DNA from: Bradyrhizobium frederickii
Lineage (GTDB): Bacteria; Pseudomonadota; Alphaproteobacteria; Rhizobiales; Xanthobacteraceae
Length of the DNA: 64,000 nt
Reading direction: 5' to 3'
Assembly (NCBI RefSeq): GCF_004570865.1
Contig: NZ_SPQS01000002.1
Location: forward strand, 434,001 to 498,000
How positions within the stretch are numbered: the first letter of the stretch is position 1; each line of letters begins with the position of its first letter. The position numbers and the translations under genes are program-made. The notes beneath the pieces are model-generated. The model did not search any database, was not told the origin of the DNA, and was given only the letters and a program-made list of their open reading frames with translations. Shown here one piece after another: positions 1 to 9,294 of the stretch.

Positions 1-165
1 GCGCGGGATCATGCCGACGCCGTGCGAATCGTGGCCCTTGAGATTGGCTTCGACGAGATTGGTGGCCACGAGCTCGGCTTCGCGGTCCGAGGAGCCGCCG
101 GCCTTGACGATGGCATGGATGGCACGGGTGAGCGGCTCAGCCTTGATGGTGCGGTAGTCGGCCAT
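1..165 (-). CDS. Ldh_2 family malate/L-lactate-type dehydrogenase (5' part only)
   Basis: Only the first 55 codons are in the window; the rest lies beyond the left edge. The N-terminus starts MADYRTIKAEPL and runs into NLKGHDSHGVGMIPR. The GHDSHG turn is the N-terminal signature of the Ldh_2 family (NAD(P)-dependent malate, sulfolactate, ureidoglycolate and related 2-hydroxyacid dehydrogenases), and its second His is the usual catalytic residue. The gene is the last of a minus-strand run (LysR, M20 amidohydrolase, D-2-hydroxyacid dehydrogenase, this gene) and starts 11 bases after the stop of the dehydrogenase before it. The family is clear. The substrate cannot be told from this fragment. 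Confidence 0.85.
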   Translation of the reverse strand, partial: MADYRTIKAEPLTRAIHAIVKAGGSSDREAELVATNLVEANLKGHDSHGVGMIPR

Positions 166-176
166 TGTTGTTGCTC

Positions 177-1088
177 TTATCCCTTCACGATCCGGCGGCA
201 GTGCTCCCACGCCGCATGAATGAGGTTCTCGCTCGCTTCCGGCGTGCGGAACGCGGAATGCGCCGACAGCGTCACGTTCGGCAGCTTGGTCAGCGGATGA
301 TCGCCGGGCAAGGGCTCGGTGTTGAAGACGTCGAGGCCGGCATGGCGGATATGGCCCGACTTCAGCGCCTCGATCATGGCGGCTTCGTCGACGATCGCGG
401 CGCGCGCGGTGTTGATCAGGATGACGCCGGGCTTCATTTTTCCGATCTTCTCGCGCGTGATCATGCCGCGCGTCTCGTCGTTGAGCAGCAGATGCAGCGA
501 CACCACGTCGCTCCTCGCCAGCACAGCGTCGAGATCGGTGAATTCGACGCCGGGGCAGCTCTTCGGCGAGCGATTCCAGGCGATCACCTTCATCCCGCTG
601 CCGGACGCAATGCGCGCGACCTCGGCGGCGATGCCGCCGAAGCCGATCAGCCCGAGCGTCTTGCCGGTGAGCTGCATGCCGTCCTCGCGCAGCCAGTTGC
701 CGCCGCGCATCTCGCGGTCCATCATCGCGATGACGCGGGCCGACGCCCACATCAGCGCAATCGCGGATTCGGCGACCGCGGTGTCGCCGTAGCCCTTGAT
801 CAGATGCACCGAGATGCCGAGGTCAGCGAGCTCCTCCGGGTTCATGTAGCTGCGTGCGCCGGTGCCGAGGAACACGACGTGCTTCAGCCCGGCGCATTTC
901 TTGGCGACCGCGGTCGGCAGCGCGGTGTGGTCGACGATTGCGATCTCGGCACCGTCGAGGATTTCAGGGTATTGCTCCGGCTTGATGTCGGGATCCCGGT
1001 GGATCCGCACCTTGGGATCGCCGGGCTGCTCCAGCCGCTCCATGATCACGGCGAGGGCTTCGTTGGCGTCGACGAAAACTCCGCGCAT
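177..1088 (-). CDS. D-2-hydroxyacid dehydrogenase (NAD-binding)
   Basis: Predicted cytosolic NAD(P)-dependent reductase/dehydrogenase of D-2-hydroxyacids, 303 aa, close to the usual length. The Rossmann motif is GFGGIA at about residues 149-154, with Ala in place of the last Gly. The catalytic triad of the family is visible: Arg229 (NTARAAIVDE), Glu258 (NTEPLPGDHPL) and His277 (LSAHSAFRTPEA). The gene sits between an M20 carbamoylase 12 bases upstream and an Ldh_2 dehydrogenase 11 bases downstream, so the three are probably co-transcribed. This suggests interconversion of a 2-oxo acid and a 2-hydroxy acid downstream of the amidohydrolase. Phosphoglycerate, glyoxylate or hydroxypyruvate as substrate cannot be separated from sequence alone. 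Confidence 0.88.
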   Translation of the reverse strand: MRGVFVDANEALAVIMERLEQPGDPKVRIHRDPDIKPEQYPEILDGAEIAIVDHTALPTAVAKKCAGLKHVVFLGTGARSYMNPEELADLGISVHLIKGYGDTAVAESAIALMWASARVIAMMDREMRGGNWLREDGMQLTGKTLGLIGFGGIAAEVARIASGSGMKVIAWNRSPKSCPGVEFTDLDAVLARSDVVSLHLLLNDETRGMITREKIGKMKPGVILINTARAAIVDEAAMIEALKSGHIRHAGLDVFNTEPLPGDHPLTKLPNVTLSAHSAFRTPEASENLIHAAWEHCRRIVKG

Positions 1089-1100
1089 GGCTCTCTCCGA

Positions 1101-2351
1101 TCAGGACGCGACGCCGGCGATCGCCAGCACGGTATGCATGAGAACGTTGGTACCTGCGGCGCAGTCGCCCTGCGTGGCGTCCTCCAGCTCGTTGTGGCTG
1201 ATGCCGTCCTTGCAGGGTACGAACACCATGGCGGCGGGCATCACGGTGTTGAGGTTGCAGGCGTCGTGGCCGGCGCCGGAGGTGATGCGGCGCGAGGAGT
1301 ATCCGAGCGTCTTCGCCGCGTTCTCCACCGCCGCAATGAGCTTGGGATCGAAATGCGTCGGCGGCTTGCGCCAGACCAGATCGATCTTCACCTCGACCTT
1401 GCGGCGTGCGGCGATCTCGGCGATGGCGGCGCGCAGATCGCGATCGAGCGCGTCCATGATCGCGCCGTCCGCGCTGCGGCAATCCATGGTGAAGGCGATC
1501 TCGCCGGGAATGACGTTGCGCGAGGGGTTGGCGATCACGGCCTCGCCGATCGTGCCGACCGCGTTCGGGCCGTGCTTCTTTGCGATGGCCTCCATCGCCA
1601 ACACGATCTCCGACAGCGTCGCCAGCGCATCGCGGCGCAGCTGCATCGGGGTCGAGCCCGCATGGCTCTCGAAGCCGGAAATCTTGCCGTCATACCACAG
1701 CACGCCCTGGCCGGAATCGACGACGCCGATGGTCTTGCCTTCAGCCTCCAGGATCGGGCCCTGCTCGATGTGCAATTCGACGAAGCAGCCGAGCTTCTGG
1801 AAGCCCACCGGTTTGTCGCCGCGATAACCGATGCTGTCGAGCGCCTGGCCGACGGTGGTGCCCTCGGCGTCCTTGCGCGACAAAATGTCGTCGGTGGTGA
1901 AGTCGCCGACGTAAGCCGCGGAGGCCATCATTGCAGGCGCGAAGCGCGAGCCTTCCTCATTGGTCCAGTTGACGACGCAGATCGGTGCGTCGGTCTCGAT
2001 ACCGGCATCGTTCAACGTACGGATCACTTCCAGCGCGCCGAGCGTACCCAGAATGCCGTCATACTTGCCGCCGGTCGGCTGTGTGTCGAGATGCGAGCCG
2101 ATGCCCACCGGCAGTTTCGACATGTCGCGGCCCTTGCGCAGGCCGAATTGCGATCCGAGCGCATCGGTGTGCACCGCAAGGCCTGCCTCCTCGCAGGCCT
2201 TGCGGAACCAGTCGCGCACCTGCTTGTCTTCGGCACTCAGCGTCAGCCGCCGTACGCCGCCCTTGGCCGTCGCGCCGAATTGCGCGGTCTCATGGATGGA
2301 GCCCCACAGGCGGGCGGAATCGATTTGCAGGTTGGTGACGGCTCGGCTCAT
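1101..2351 (-). CDS. M20 family hydantoinase/carbamoylase (Zn-dependent amidohydrolase)
   Basis: Binuclear metal hydrolase of the N-carbamoyl-L-amino acid hydrolase / allantoate amidohydrolase / beta-ureidopropionase group, 416 aa. Metal-ligand motifs are in order: HLDTQPTGGKYDG (His87, Asp98), NEEGSRF (Glu132-Glu133), HIEQGP (His194) and GAGHDACN near the C-terminus. The dimerisation (lid) segment with SHAGSTPM is also present. The start at 2351 has a GGAAGAG ribosome site. The frame stays open further upstream, but that extension lies inside a palindromic repeat and is rejected. The protein likely removes a carbamoyl or ureido group to release an amino acid, CO2 and ammonia. Its place behind a LysR gene and opposite an ABC importer suggests catabolism of an imported compound. 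Confidence 0.88.
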   Translation of the reverse strand: MSRAVTNLQIDSARLWGSIHETAQFGATAKGGVRRLTLSAEDKQVRDWFRKACEEAGLAVHTDALGSQFGLRKGRDMSKLPVGIGSHLDTQPTGGKYDGILGTLGALEVIRTLNDAGIETDAPICVVNWTNEEGSRFAPAMMASAAYVGDFTTDDILSRKDAEGTTVGQALDSIGYRGDKPVGFQKLGCFVELHIEQGPILEAEGKTIGVVDSGQGVLWYDGKISGFESHAGSTPMQLRRDALATLSEIVLAMEAIAKKHGPNAVGTIGEAVIANPSRNVIPGEIAFTMDCRSADGAIMDALDRDLRAAIAEIAARRKVEVKIDLVWRKPPTHFDPKLIAAVENAAKTLGYSSRRITSGAGHDACNLNTVMPAAMVFVPCKDGISHNELEDATQGDCAAGTNVLMHTVLAIAGVAS

Positions 2352-2372
2352 GCGTCTCTTCCATTGATCACT

Positions 2373-2476
2373 GTCATTCCGGGGCGCCCAAAGGGCGAAC
2401 CCGAATCTCGAGATTCCGGGTTCGATGCTACCGGGGCCGCGCTTTGCGCGATCCCGTCGCATCGCCCCGGAATGAC
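2373..2476. repeat. Palindromic intergenic repeat, 'cattccggggc' family
   Basis: The block begins gtcattccggggcgccc and ends with the inverted ccccggaatgac, with an inner inverted pair around ctcgagattccggg. It lies between the LysR gene and the carbamoylase gene. The same terminal sequence recurs at 20140, 26565, 32785, 39538, 40585 and 44644. Confidence 0.85.
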
Positions 2477-2498
2477 GGTAGAAAATCCGGCGCCTTTT

Positions 2499-3416
2499 TC
2501 AATGACGCGCCTGCGCGGGCGCGTCAACCGCGAGGCTGCTCTGCGCAATTTGCCGTGCAAGCTCGGCGACGCGCTCCACGGCAACGACGTCGGGCGAGGC
2601 GAGCCAGCTTGCGGTGAAGGTCAGCGGCGCGATCGCCAGATCGGTGTCGAGCAGTTGCAGCCGCCCGTCGGCGAGCTCGCTCTCGACGATGGCGTCGGGA
2701 ATCACGGCGACGCCCAGTCCCTCGACCGCCATATGGATGACGGTGGCGAGCGAGGCGGATGCATGCAGGCGGATCGGCGGCAGCTCCGGCCGGTCGAACA
2801 CCTCGCGCACCACCTCATAAGGCTTGGTCTTGCGCGGGAAGGTGATGATCGGAAACCGCGCGAGGTCGGCCGGCGTCACCGGGCCCTTGCCGAGCCCGAG
2901 CGAGGGACTTGCGAGAAAGCCGATCGGATAATCGGCGAGCACGCGGTTGTGCACGCCGGAGGCGGACAGCGGTCCCACCACGAACGCAAGCTCGATCTCC
3001 TGCGCGAGCAGGCGCGCGGTGAGGTTCGGCGTGATGTCGACCTCGATCTCCAGCGAAAGGTTCGGATAGACCTGATTGACGCTCTTCACGAGGCGCGGCA
3101 GCCAGGTGTGCACGATGGTCTCGGCGACGCCGAGCCGCATCACGCCGCGCATCGCCGAGGCATCGCCGATCTCCGCCATCATCTGGGCGCGCAGCCCGAT
3201 CAGCTTCTCCGCATAGACCATCATCTGCCGGCCGCTCGGGGTCGGCGAGGCCACGCGATGTTCGCGGTTGAGCAGCTTCACGCCCATCTCACGTTCGAGC
3301 TGGGCGATACGCTGGGAGATCGCCGGCTGGGTGGTGTTGAGCCGTTGGGCGGCGCCGCGAAAGCTGCCGAGCTTCACCACCCAGAGGAACGTCTCGATCG
3401 ACCTGAAGTCCAGCAT
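2499..3416 (-). CDS. LysR family transcriptional regulator
   Basis: 305 aa, the normal LysR length. The N-terminal winged helix-turn-helix is clear: a LysR-type start (MLDFRSIETFLWVVKLGSF), then AAQRLNTTQPAISQRIAQLE with the recognition helix, then a periplasmic-binding-like effector domain from about residue 90. The gene is divergent from the hydro-lyase and ABC operon at 3536. A perfect inverted repeat lies 17 bases upstream of its start. It is therefore likely to regulate both itself and the divergent operon in response to a small metabolite. The same-strand amidohydrolase and dehydrogenase genes follow after a repeat. The effector is unknown. Confidence 0.92.
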   Translation of the reverse strand: MLDFRSIETFLWVVKLGSFRGAAQRLNTTQPAISQRIAQLEREMGVKLLNREHRVASPTPSGRQMMVYAEKLIGLRAQMMAEIGDASAMRGVMRLGVAETIVHTWLPRLVKSVNQVYPNLSLEIEVDITPNLTARLLAQEIELAFVVGPLSASGVHNRVLADYPIGFLASPSLGLGKGPVTPADLARFPIITFPRKTKPYEVVREVFDRPELPPIRLHASASLATVIHMAVEGLGVAVIPDAIVESELADGRLQLLDTDLAIAPLTFTASWLASPDVVAVERVAELARQIAQSSLAVDAPAQARH

Positions 3417-3432
3417 GGAAGGGTTTTCCCAG

Positions 3433-3453
3433 TCGATAAATTAATTTTATCGA
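3433..3453. promoter_or_regulatory. Probable LysR operator (perfect inverted repeat)
   Basis: TCGATAAA, TTAAT, TTTATCGA: two perfect 8-base arms with a 5-base spacer. It contains the LysR-type ATAA-N7-TTAT core (T-N11-A). It lies in the 119-base gap between the LysR gene and the divergent hydro-lyase gene, and is strikingly AT-rich against the surrounding DNA. Confidence 0.75.
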
Positions 3454-3535
3454 GATTGATTAGAAACGACGATTAGACTTTATAGCACGCTTGGTGTTGG
3501 CTTGTCTTTGTCGAGTTTATAGGCAGGTCGATCGC

Positions 3536-4351
3536 ATGACTGTTTTGGTGGCAGCGCAGCAAACTGAAACACCCGACGCGCTCCCGAGCCGCAAGGCCCG
3601 GCTCGCTTACCGCGAGGGGCTGGTCGCCTCCACCGCCGGCGTCGCCCCCGGGTTTGTCCAGGGCAATTTGGCGATTCTGCCGGCCGACTATGCCGGCGCC
3701 TTTCACCGCTTCTGTCAGCTCAATCCCAAGCCGTGCCCGATCATCGGCATGTCCGATGTCGGCAGCCCTTTCATCCCGGCGCTCGGCGCCGACCTCGACA
3801 TCCGCACCGACGTGCCGCGCTACCGCGTCTGGCGCGACGGCGAAATCGTCGACGAGCCGATTGATGTGACCAAGTATTGGCGCGACGATCTCGTCACCTT
3901 CGTGCTCGGCTGCTCGTTCTCGTTCGAAGAGGCGCTGCTCGACGAGGGCATGCCGATCCGCCACATCGAGCAGAACGTGCGCGTGCCGATGTACCGTACT
4001 AACATTCCTTGCGGCGAGGCCGGGCCGTTCGCCGGTCCCATGGTGGTGTCGATGCGCCCGTTCAAGCCGGCGGACGCGATCCGTGCGGTGCAGATCACCT
4101 CGCGCTATCCCGCCGTGCACGGCGCGCCCGTGCATCTCGGCCATCCGCATCTGATCGGCATCAAGGACATTTCCAAGCCCGACTACGGCGATCCGGTGCC
4201 CGTCGCCGACGACGAGATACCGGTGTTCTGGGCTTGCGGCGTGACGCCGCAATCGGTCATCAACGCCGCCAAGCTTCCGTTCGCGATCACGCATTCGCCC
4301 GGCCTGATGCTGGTGACGGATCTCAAGAACAGGACCATGGCCGTGATTTAA
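3536..4351 (+). CDS. DUF1445 / YcsI-like putative hydro-lyase
   Basis: 271 aa, typical of the family annotated as putative hydro-lyase (DUF1445, YcsI). Conserved segments include [17 protein letters not shown] near the N-terminus, [20 protein letters not shown] in the middle, and the C-terminal [11 protein letters not shown] and [12 protein letters not shown]. The ATG at 3536 is taken because the open frame upstream (from 3491) has no support. Relatives often sit with 5-oxoproline or amino-acid-derived catabolic genes, and the vertebrate D-glutamate cyclase is related, but no reaction is established for most bacterial members. It is the first gene of the plus-strand unit whose next gene is an ABC substrate-binding protein, and it diverges from lysR. 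Confidence 0.85.
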   Translation: MTVLVAAQQTETPDALPSRKARLAYREGLVASTAGVAPGFVQGNLAILPADYAGAFHRFCQLNPKPCPIIGMSDVGSPFIPALGADLDIRTDVPRYRVWRDGEIVDEPIDVTKYWRDDLVTFVLGCSFSFEEALLDEGMPIRHIEQNVRVPMYRTNIPCGEAGPFAGPMVVSMRPFKPADAIRAVQITSRYPAVHGAPVHLGHPHLIGIKDISKPDYGDPVPVADDEIPVFWACGVTPQSVINAAKLPFAITHSPGLMLVTDLKNRTMAVI

Positions 4352-4440
4352 CGGGCAGCATCTGCTGCTTCTTCGAGCTTTACCGCATCCATCAATCGTT
4401 TCATTCGATCAACCGAAATTCAGTCACAGGGGACTCTGCC

Positions 4441-5685
4441 ATGACGATCACTCGCCGCGACGTGTTGTTAGGTGCCACCGCCACCGCTGCACTGGTGCCG
4501 CTCGCTGCACGTGCACAGACGTCGGAAGTCGTGATCGGCGTGATCTATCCGTTCTCCGGCGGCAGCGCGCAGCAGGGCGTCGACGCCCAGAAGGCCTACG
4601 AGACCGCGCTCGAGGTCATCAACAAGGATACCGATTTCGACCTGCCGCTGGCCAAGGGCGAGGGCCTGCCGGGCCTCGGCGGCGCCAAGGTCCGCCTCGT
4701 GTTCGCCGACCACCAGGCCGATCCGCAGAAGGGTCGCGCCGAGGCCGAGCGCCTGATCACGCAGGAGAAGGTCAGCGCCATCATCGGCACCTATCAGAGC
4801 GCGGTCGCCGTCACCGTCAGCCAGATCTGCGAGCGCTACCAGGTCCCGTTCGTTTCCGCCGACAATTCCTCGCCGAGCCTGCATCGCCGCGGCCTGAAAT
4901 ACTATTTCCGCGCCGCGCCGCACGACGAGATGTACTCGGCCGCCATGTTCGACTTCTTCGATGCCATGAAGAAGAAGGGCACCAAGATCGAGACGCTGTC
5001 GCTGTTCCACGAGGACACCATCTTCGGCACCGATTCCGGCAACGCCCAGGCCAAGATCGCCGGCGAGCGCGGCTACAAGATCGTCACCGACATCAAGTAT
5101 CGCGCCAACTCGCCCTCGCTCTCGGCCGAGGTGCAGCAGCTCAAGTCTGCCAACGCCGACGTGCTGATGCCCTCGAGCTACACCACCGACGGCATCCTCC
5201 TGGTCAAGACCATGGCCGAGCTCGGCTATAAGCCGAATGCGATCGTGGCGCAGGACGCCGGCTTCTCGGAGAAGGCTCTCTATGACGCCGTCGGCGACAA
5301 GCTCGAAGGCGTGATCTCGCGCGGCACGTTCTCGCTCGACCTCGCGCAGAAGCGCCCGATGGTCGGCAAGATCAACGACATGTTCAAGGCGAAGTCGGGC
5401 AAGGACTTCAATGATCTCACCTCGCGCCAGTTCATGGGCCTGATCATCCTCGCCGACGCCATCAGCCGCGCCAAGTCGACGGACGGCGAGAAGATCCGCG
5501 ACGCGCTGGCAGCGACCGACATCCCGGGCGAGCAGACCATCATGCCCTGGAAGCGCGTCAAGTTCGACGAGATGGGCCAGAACAACGACGCCGACCCGGT
5601 GCTGCTGCAATATATCGGCGGCAAGTTCGTCACCATCTTCCCGCCGCAGGCTGCGATCGCCGAGGCGGTCTGGCCGATGAAGTAA
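4441..5685 (+). CDS. ABC transporter periplasmic substrate-binding protein (branched-chain amino acid type)
   Basis: Binding protein of the HAAT (LivJ-like, type I fold) family, 414 aa. The N-terminus has a twin-arginine-like signal (TRRDVLLGATATAALVPLAA) with a probable cleavage site after ARA. The mature domain starts VVIGVIYPFSGG, a typical first strand. The gene is 89 bases after the hydro-lyase and upstream of livHMGF-type genes. A strong hairpin separates it from the permease gene, which fits higher expression of the binding protein. The ligand could be an amino acid, amide, urea or aromatic acid. Nearby amidohydrolase and hydro-lyase genes favour a nitrogenous compound. Confidence 0.92.
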   Translation: MTITRRDVLLGATATAALVPLAARAQTSEVVIGVIYPFSGGSAQQGVDAQKAYETALEVINKDTDFDLPLAKGEGLPGLGGAKVRLVFADHQADPQKGRAEAERLITQEKVSAIIGTYQSAVAVTVSQICERYQVPFVSADNSSPSLHRRGLKYYFRAAPHDEMYSAAMFDFFDAMKKKGTKIETLSLFHEDTIFGTDSGNAQAKIAGERGYKIVTDIKYRANSPSLSAEVQQLKSANADVLMPSSYTTDGILLVKTMAELGYKPNAIVAQDAGFSEKALYDAVGDKLEGVISRGTFSLDLAQKRPMVGKINDMFKAKSGKDFNDLTSRQFMGLIILADAISRAKSTDGEKIRDALAATDIPGEQTIMPWKRVKFDEMGQNNDADPVLLQYIGGKFVTIFPPQAAIAEAVWPMK

Positions 5686-5695
5686 GACTGGGAAA

Positions 5696-5720
5696 GCGGG
5701 AGCTCAGACGTAGCTCCCGC
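5696..5720 (+). terminator. Intercistronic hairpin between binding-protein and permease genes
   Basis: GCGGGAGCT, loop cagacgt, AGCTCCCGC: a perfect 9-bp GC-rich stem with a 7-base loop, starting 10 bases after the stop codon. No U-run follows, so it is more likely an mRNA-stabilising or attenuating hairpin than a full terminator. Confidence 0.6.
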
Positions 5721-5816
5721 CCTCATCCTGAGGAGCGGGCGTCGCCCGCGTCTCGAAGGACGAGGGCTGGGCCATCCTTCGAGACGCGCGCCGGTGCGCG
5801 CTGCTCGGGATGAGGA
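5721..5816. repeat. Palindromic intergenic repeat, 'catcctgagg' family
   Basis: Runs from cctcatcctgagg through gtctcgaaggacgagg to gggatgagga. Inner and outer inverted pairs are visible. It lies inside the transporter operon between the binding-protein and LivH genes. Relatives are at 9138 and 18705. Confidence 0.8.
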
Positions 5817-5835
5817 TCTATTCGGGGGACGACTT

Positions 5836-6714
5836 TTGACAGCCCAAGCCATTATCCAAAGTCTTGCGAGCGGCCTGCTCATGGGGCTGCTCTACGGATT
5901 GATCGCGGTCGGCCTCGCGCTGATCTTCGGCCTGATGGACGTCACGAACTTCGCCCATGGCGAGTTTCTGATGATCGCGATGTATCTGTCCTTCTTCCTG
6001 TTCGCGTTCTTCGCCATCGACCCCTTGCTGTCCGCGCCACTGGTCGCTGCCGCGCTCTTCATCTTCGGAGCGGTGATCTACCTACTCATTGTGCGCTTCG
6101 CCATGCGGGCCAAGGCCAATGCCGGCATGGTGCAGATCTTCACCACCTTCGGTCTTGCCATCGTCATGCGCGGCCTTGCGCAATACTTCTTCACCCCTGA
6201 TTATCGCAGCATTCCGCAGTCCTGGCTCGGCGGTAAGACCATCTCGATTGCCGGCATCTTCCTGCCGGAGCCGCAATTGGTCGGCGCGCTGGTCTCGATC
6301 GCAGCCTTCGCCGCCCTCTATTTCTTCATTCACCGCACCGATTTCGGTCGCGCACTGGAAGCCACCCGCGAAGATCCCGGCGCGGTCGCACTGGTCGGCA
6401 TCGACAAGAACCGCGTGTTCGCGTTCGGCTGGGGCCTCGGCGCTGCGCTGGTCGGCCTCGCCGGCGCGATCATGGCGAGCTTCTTCTACATCTATCCTGA
6501 CGTCGGCGCGTCCTTTGCCCTGATCGCCTATGTCACCGTGGCGCTCGGCGGCTTCGGCAGCGTGTTCGGCGCCTTTGCCGGCGGCATCATCGTCGGCCTC
6601 GTCGAAGCCACCACCGCCCTGGTGCTGCCGCCAGCGCTGAAGTCGGTCGGCATCTACGCGGTCTATCTGCTGGTCGTCTTCATCCGGCCGCGCGGCCTGT
6701 TCGGATCGATCTGA
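5836..6714 (+). CDS. ABC transporter permease, LivH type
   Basis: Integral inner-membrane permease, 292 aa, about eight hydrophobic segments starting at the N-terminus. Typical LivH segments are seen: GLLYGLIAVGLALIFGLMDV, NFAHGEFLM and the late VALGGFGSVFGAFAGGIIVG. The TTG start at 5836 is preferred because GGGGGAC precedes it by 6 bases. The upstream in-frame ATG at 5794 would translate part of the repeat. The stop overlaps the next ATG by one base, so it is translationally coupled to the LivM gene. Confidence 0.9.
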   Translation: MTAQAIIQSLASGLLMGLLYGLIAVGLALIFGLMDVTNFAHGEFLMIAMYLSFFLFAFFAIDPLLSAPLVAAALFIFGAVIYLLIVRFAMRAKANAGMVQIFTTFGLAIVMRGLAQYFFTPDYRSIPQSWLGGKTISIAGIFLPEPQLVGALVSIAAFAALYFFIHRTDFGRALEATREDPGAVALVGIDKNRVFAFGWGLGAALVGLAGAIMASFFYIYPDVGASFALIAYVTVALGGFGSVFGAFAGGIIVGLVEATTALVLPPALKSVGIYAVYLLVVFIRPRGLFGSI

Positions 6715-7697
6715 TGGACAAGGATTTTGCAGCGCGGCGCCGCCGCGACCTCATCATCGCCGCGGCGCTCGCCGCCATCGCCGCGCTGACGCCATTGTTC
6801 GTGAAGGACGTCGTTGTCCAGAACATCCTGATCCTGACGCTGATGTATGCGGGTCTGTCGCAGAGCTGGAACATCCTGTCCGGCTATTGCGGCCAGATCT
6901 CGCTCGGGCACGCGCTGTATTTCGGTCTGGGTGCCTACACCACCGAGCTGCTGTTCACCAAGTTCGGCGTGCTGCCCTGGTTCGGCATGCTGGCGGGCGG
7001 CGTCGTGTCGGCGCTGATCGCGATGGGGCTCGGCTATCCCTTCTTCCGCCTGCGCGGCCATTACTTCGTGATCGCCACCATCGTCATCGCCGAGATCGGC
7101 TTGCTGCTGTTCCACAATTGGGAATGGGCCGGCGCCGCGATGGGCATCACCATTCCGATCCGCGGCGACAGCTGGCTGAAATTCCAGTTCCTGCGCACCA
7201 AGTTGCCGTATTTCTACTTCGCGCTCGCGCTGTGCTGCCTCGCCTGGTTCGTGACCTGGTGGCTGGAAAACTCCAAATGGGGATTCTGGTGGCGCGCGGT
7301 GAAGGACAATCCGGACGCGGCCGAGAGCCTTGGTGTCGACGTGTTCAATTCCAAGATGGGCGCGGCCGCGGTCTCCGCCTTCCTGGTTGCCGTCGGCGGC
7401 AGCTTCTACGCCCAGTTCGTCTCCTACATCGACCCTGAGAGCGTCATGGGCTTCCAGTTCTCGCTGCTGATGGCGCTGCCTGCCGTGCTCGGCGGCATCG
7501 GCACCCTGTGGGGGCCGGTGTTAGGGGCTGCCATCCTGATCCCGCTGACCGAGCTGACGCGCTTCAAGTTCGGCGGCTCGGGGCGCGGTGTCGACCTCAT
7601 CGTCTACGGCACGCTGATCGTCCTGATCTCGCTGGCCCTGCCGCGGGGGCTGCTCAGCCTGTTTTCACGCCCGAAGAAGACGGGAGCCACGCGATGA
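6714..7697 (+). CDS. ABC transporter permease, LivM type
   Basis: Second permease subunit, 327 aa, rich in hydrophobic segments. Family signatures are present: LSGYCGQISLGHALYFGLGAY (split by the first membrane loop), the central NPDAAESLGVDV EAA-like cytoplasmic loop, and LPAVLGGIGTLWGPVLGA. It overlaps the LivH stop by 1 base and the LivG start by 4 bases, so the operon is tightly packed. It forms the heterodimeric channel with LivH. Confidence 0.9.
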   Translation: MDKDFAARRRRDLIIAAALAAIAALTPLFVKDVVVQNILILTLMYAGLSQSWNILSGYCGQISLGHALYFGLGAYTTELLFTKFGVLPWFGMLAGGVVSALIAMGLGYPFFRLRGHYFVIATIVIAEIGLLLFHNWEWAGAAMGITIPIRGDSWLKFQFLRTKLPYFYFALALCCLAWFVTWWLENSKWGFWWRAVKDNPDAAESLGVDVFNSKMGAAAVSAFLVAVGGSFYAQFVSYIDPESVMGFQFSLLMALPAVLGGIGTLWGPVLGAAILIPLTELTRFKFGGSGRGVDLIVYGTLIVLISLALPRGLLSLFSRPKKTGATR

Positions 7698-8408
7698 CCG
7701 CGCTCCTTGAAACCCGTGGCGTCTGGCAGCGTTTCGGCGGCCTCGTCGCCAACAGCGACGTCTCGATCTCGGTCGGACGCGGCGAGATCGTCGGCCTGAT
7801 CGGCCCCAATGGCGCCGGCAAGTCGACGCTGTTCAATCTCATCGCCGGCGTGTTGCCGCCGACGCAAGGCTCGATTCTATTCGACGGCGAGGACGTCACC
7901 CACATGCCGGCAGCCGCGCGCTGCCAGCGCGGCATCGGGCGCACCTTCCAGGTGGTCAAGAGCTTCGAGACCATGACCGTCATCGACAACGTCATCGTCG
8001 GTGCGCTGGTGCGCAACACGGTCATGCGCGAGGCCCGCCGCAAGGCGCACGAGGTGCTGGAGTTCACCGGCCTTGCCGCGCGCGCCGACGTGCTGGCGAG
8101 CGACCTCGTGCCGGCCGAGAAGCGGCGCCTTGAAGTCGCCCGCGCGCTCGCGACCGAGCCGAAGCTGCTGCTGCTCGACGAAGTCCTCACCGGCCTCACG
8201 CCGACCGAGGCGCAGACCGGTGTCGCGCTGGTGCGCAAGGTGCGCGATGCCGGCATCACCGTCTTGATGGTGGAGCACGTCATGGAGATCGTGATGCCAT
8301 TGGTCGACCGCGCCATCGTGCTCGACCTCGGCAAGGTGCTGGTCGAGGGCAAGCCATCGGACGTCGTCCGCGATCCCAAGGTGATCAAGGCATATCTGGG
8401 AGATCGTC

Positions 8409-8425
<17 letters not shown>
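7694..8425 (+). CDS. ABC transporter ATP-binding protein, LivG type
   Basis: Cytoplasmic ATPase subunit, 243 aa. Walker A is GPNGAGKST (residues 37-45), Walker B is LLLLDE, and the H-loop is in MVEHVME. The usual LSGGQ/LSYGQ signature is replaced by LVPAEKRRLEVARAL, a variant also found in some LivG groups. The ATG at 7694 overlaps the LivM stop (ATGA). The frame is open upstream, but that part lies within livM. Its end overlaps livF by 17 bases. Confidence 0.9.
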
Positions 8426-9113
<688 letters not shown>

Positions 9114-9137
9114 CGAGACTACAGCCGCAATCGCAGC

Positions 9138-9261
9138 CGTCATCCTGAGGTGCGCGCTCTTCGCGCGCCTCGAAGGATGGGCCGCGGGCGCCTGTAGCCC
9201 ATCCTTCGAGGCTTCACCTTGCGATGCGTTGCATCGCAAGGCTCGCACCTCAGGATGACGG
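9138..9261. repeat. Palindromic intergenic repeat, 'catcctgagg' family
   Basis: A long inverted repeat from cgtcatcctgaggtgcg to cgcacctcaggatgacgg, with an inner pair around tcgaaggatgggc. It lies between the convergent LivF and aldolase genes and may act as a bidirectional mRNA end. Confidence 0.85.
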
Positions 9262-9294
9262 CGGAATGTGTGGCGCGCGAGCGAGCCAGGATCG

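Noticed and set aside
165..3476. Very long plus-strand open frame (1103 codons) across the first 3.4 kb
   Set aside because: It runs antisense through the D-2-hydroxyacid dehydrogenase, carbamoylase and LysR genes, which have clear family motifs. Its own translation is rich in Arg, His, Ala and Asp and shows no domain.
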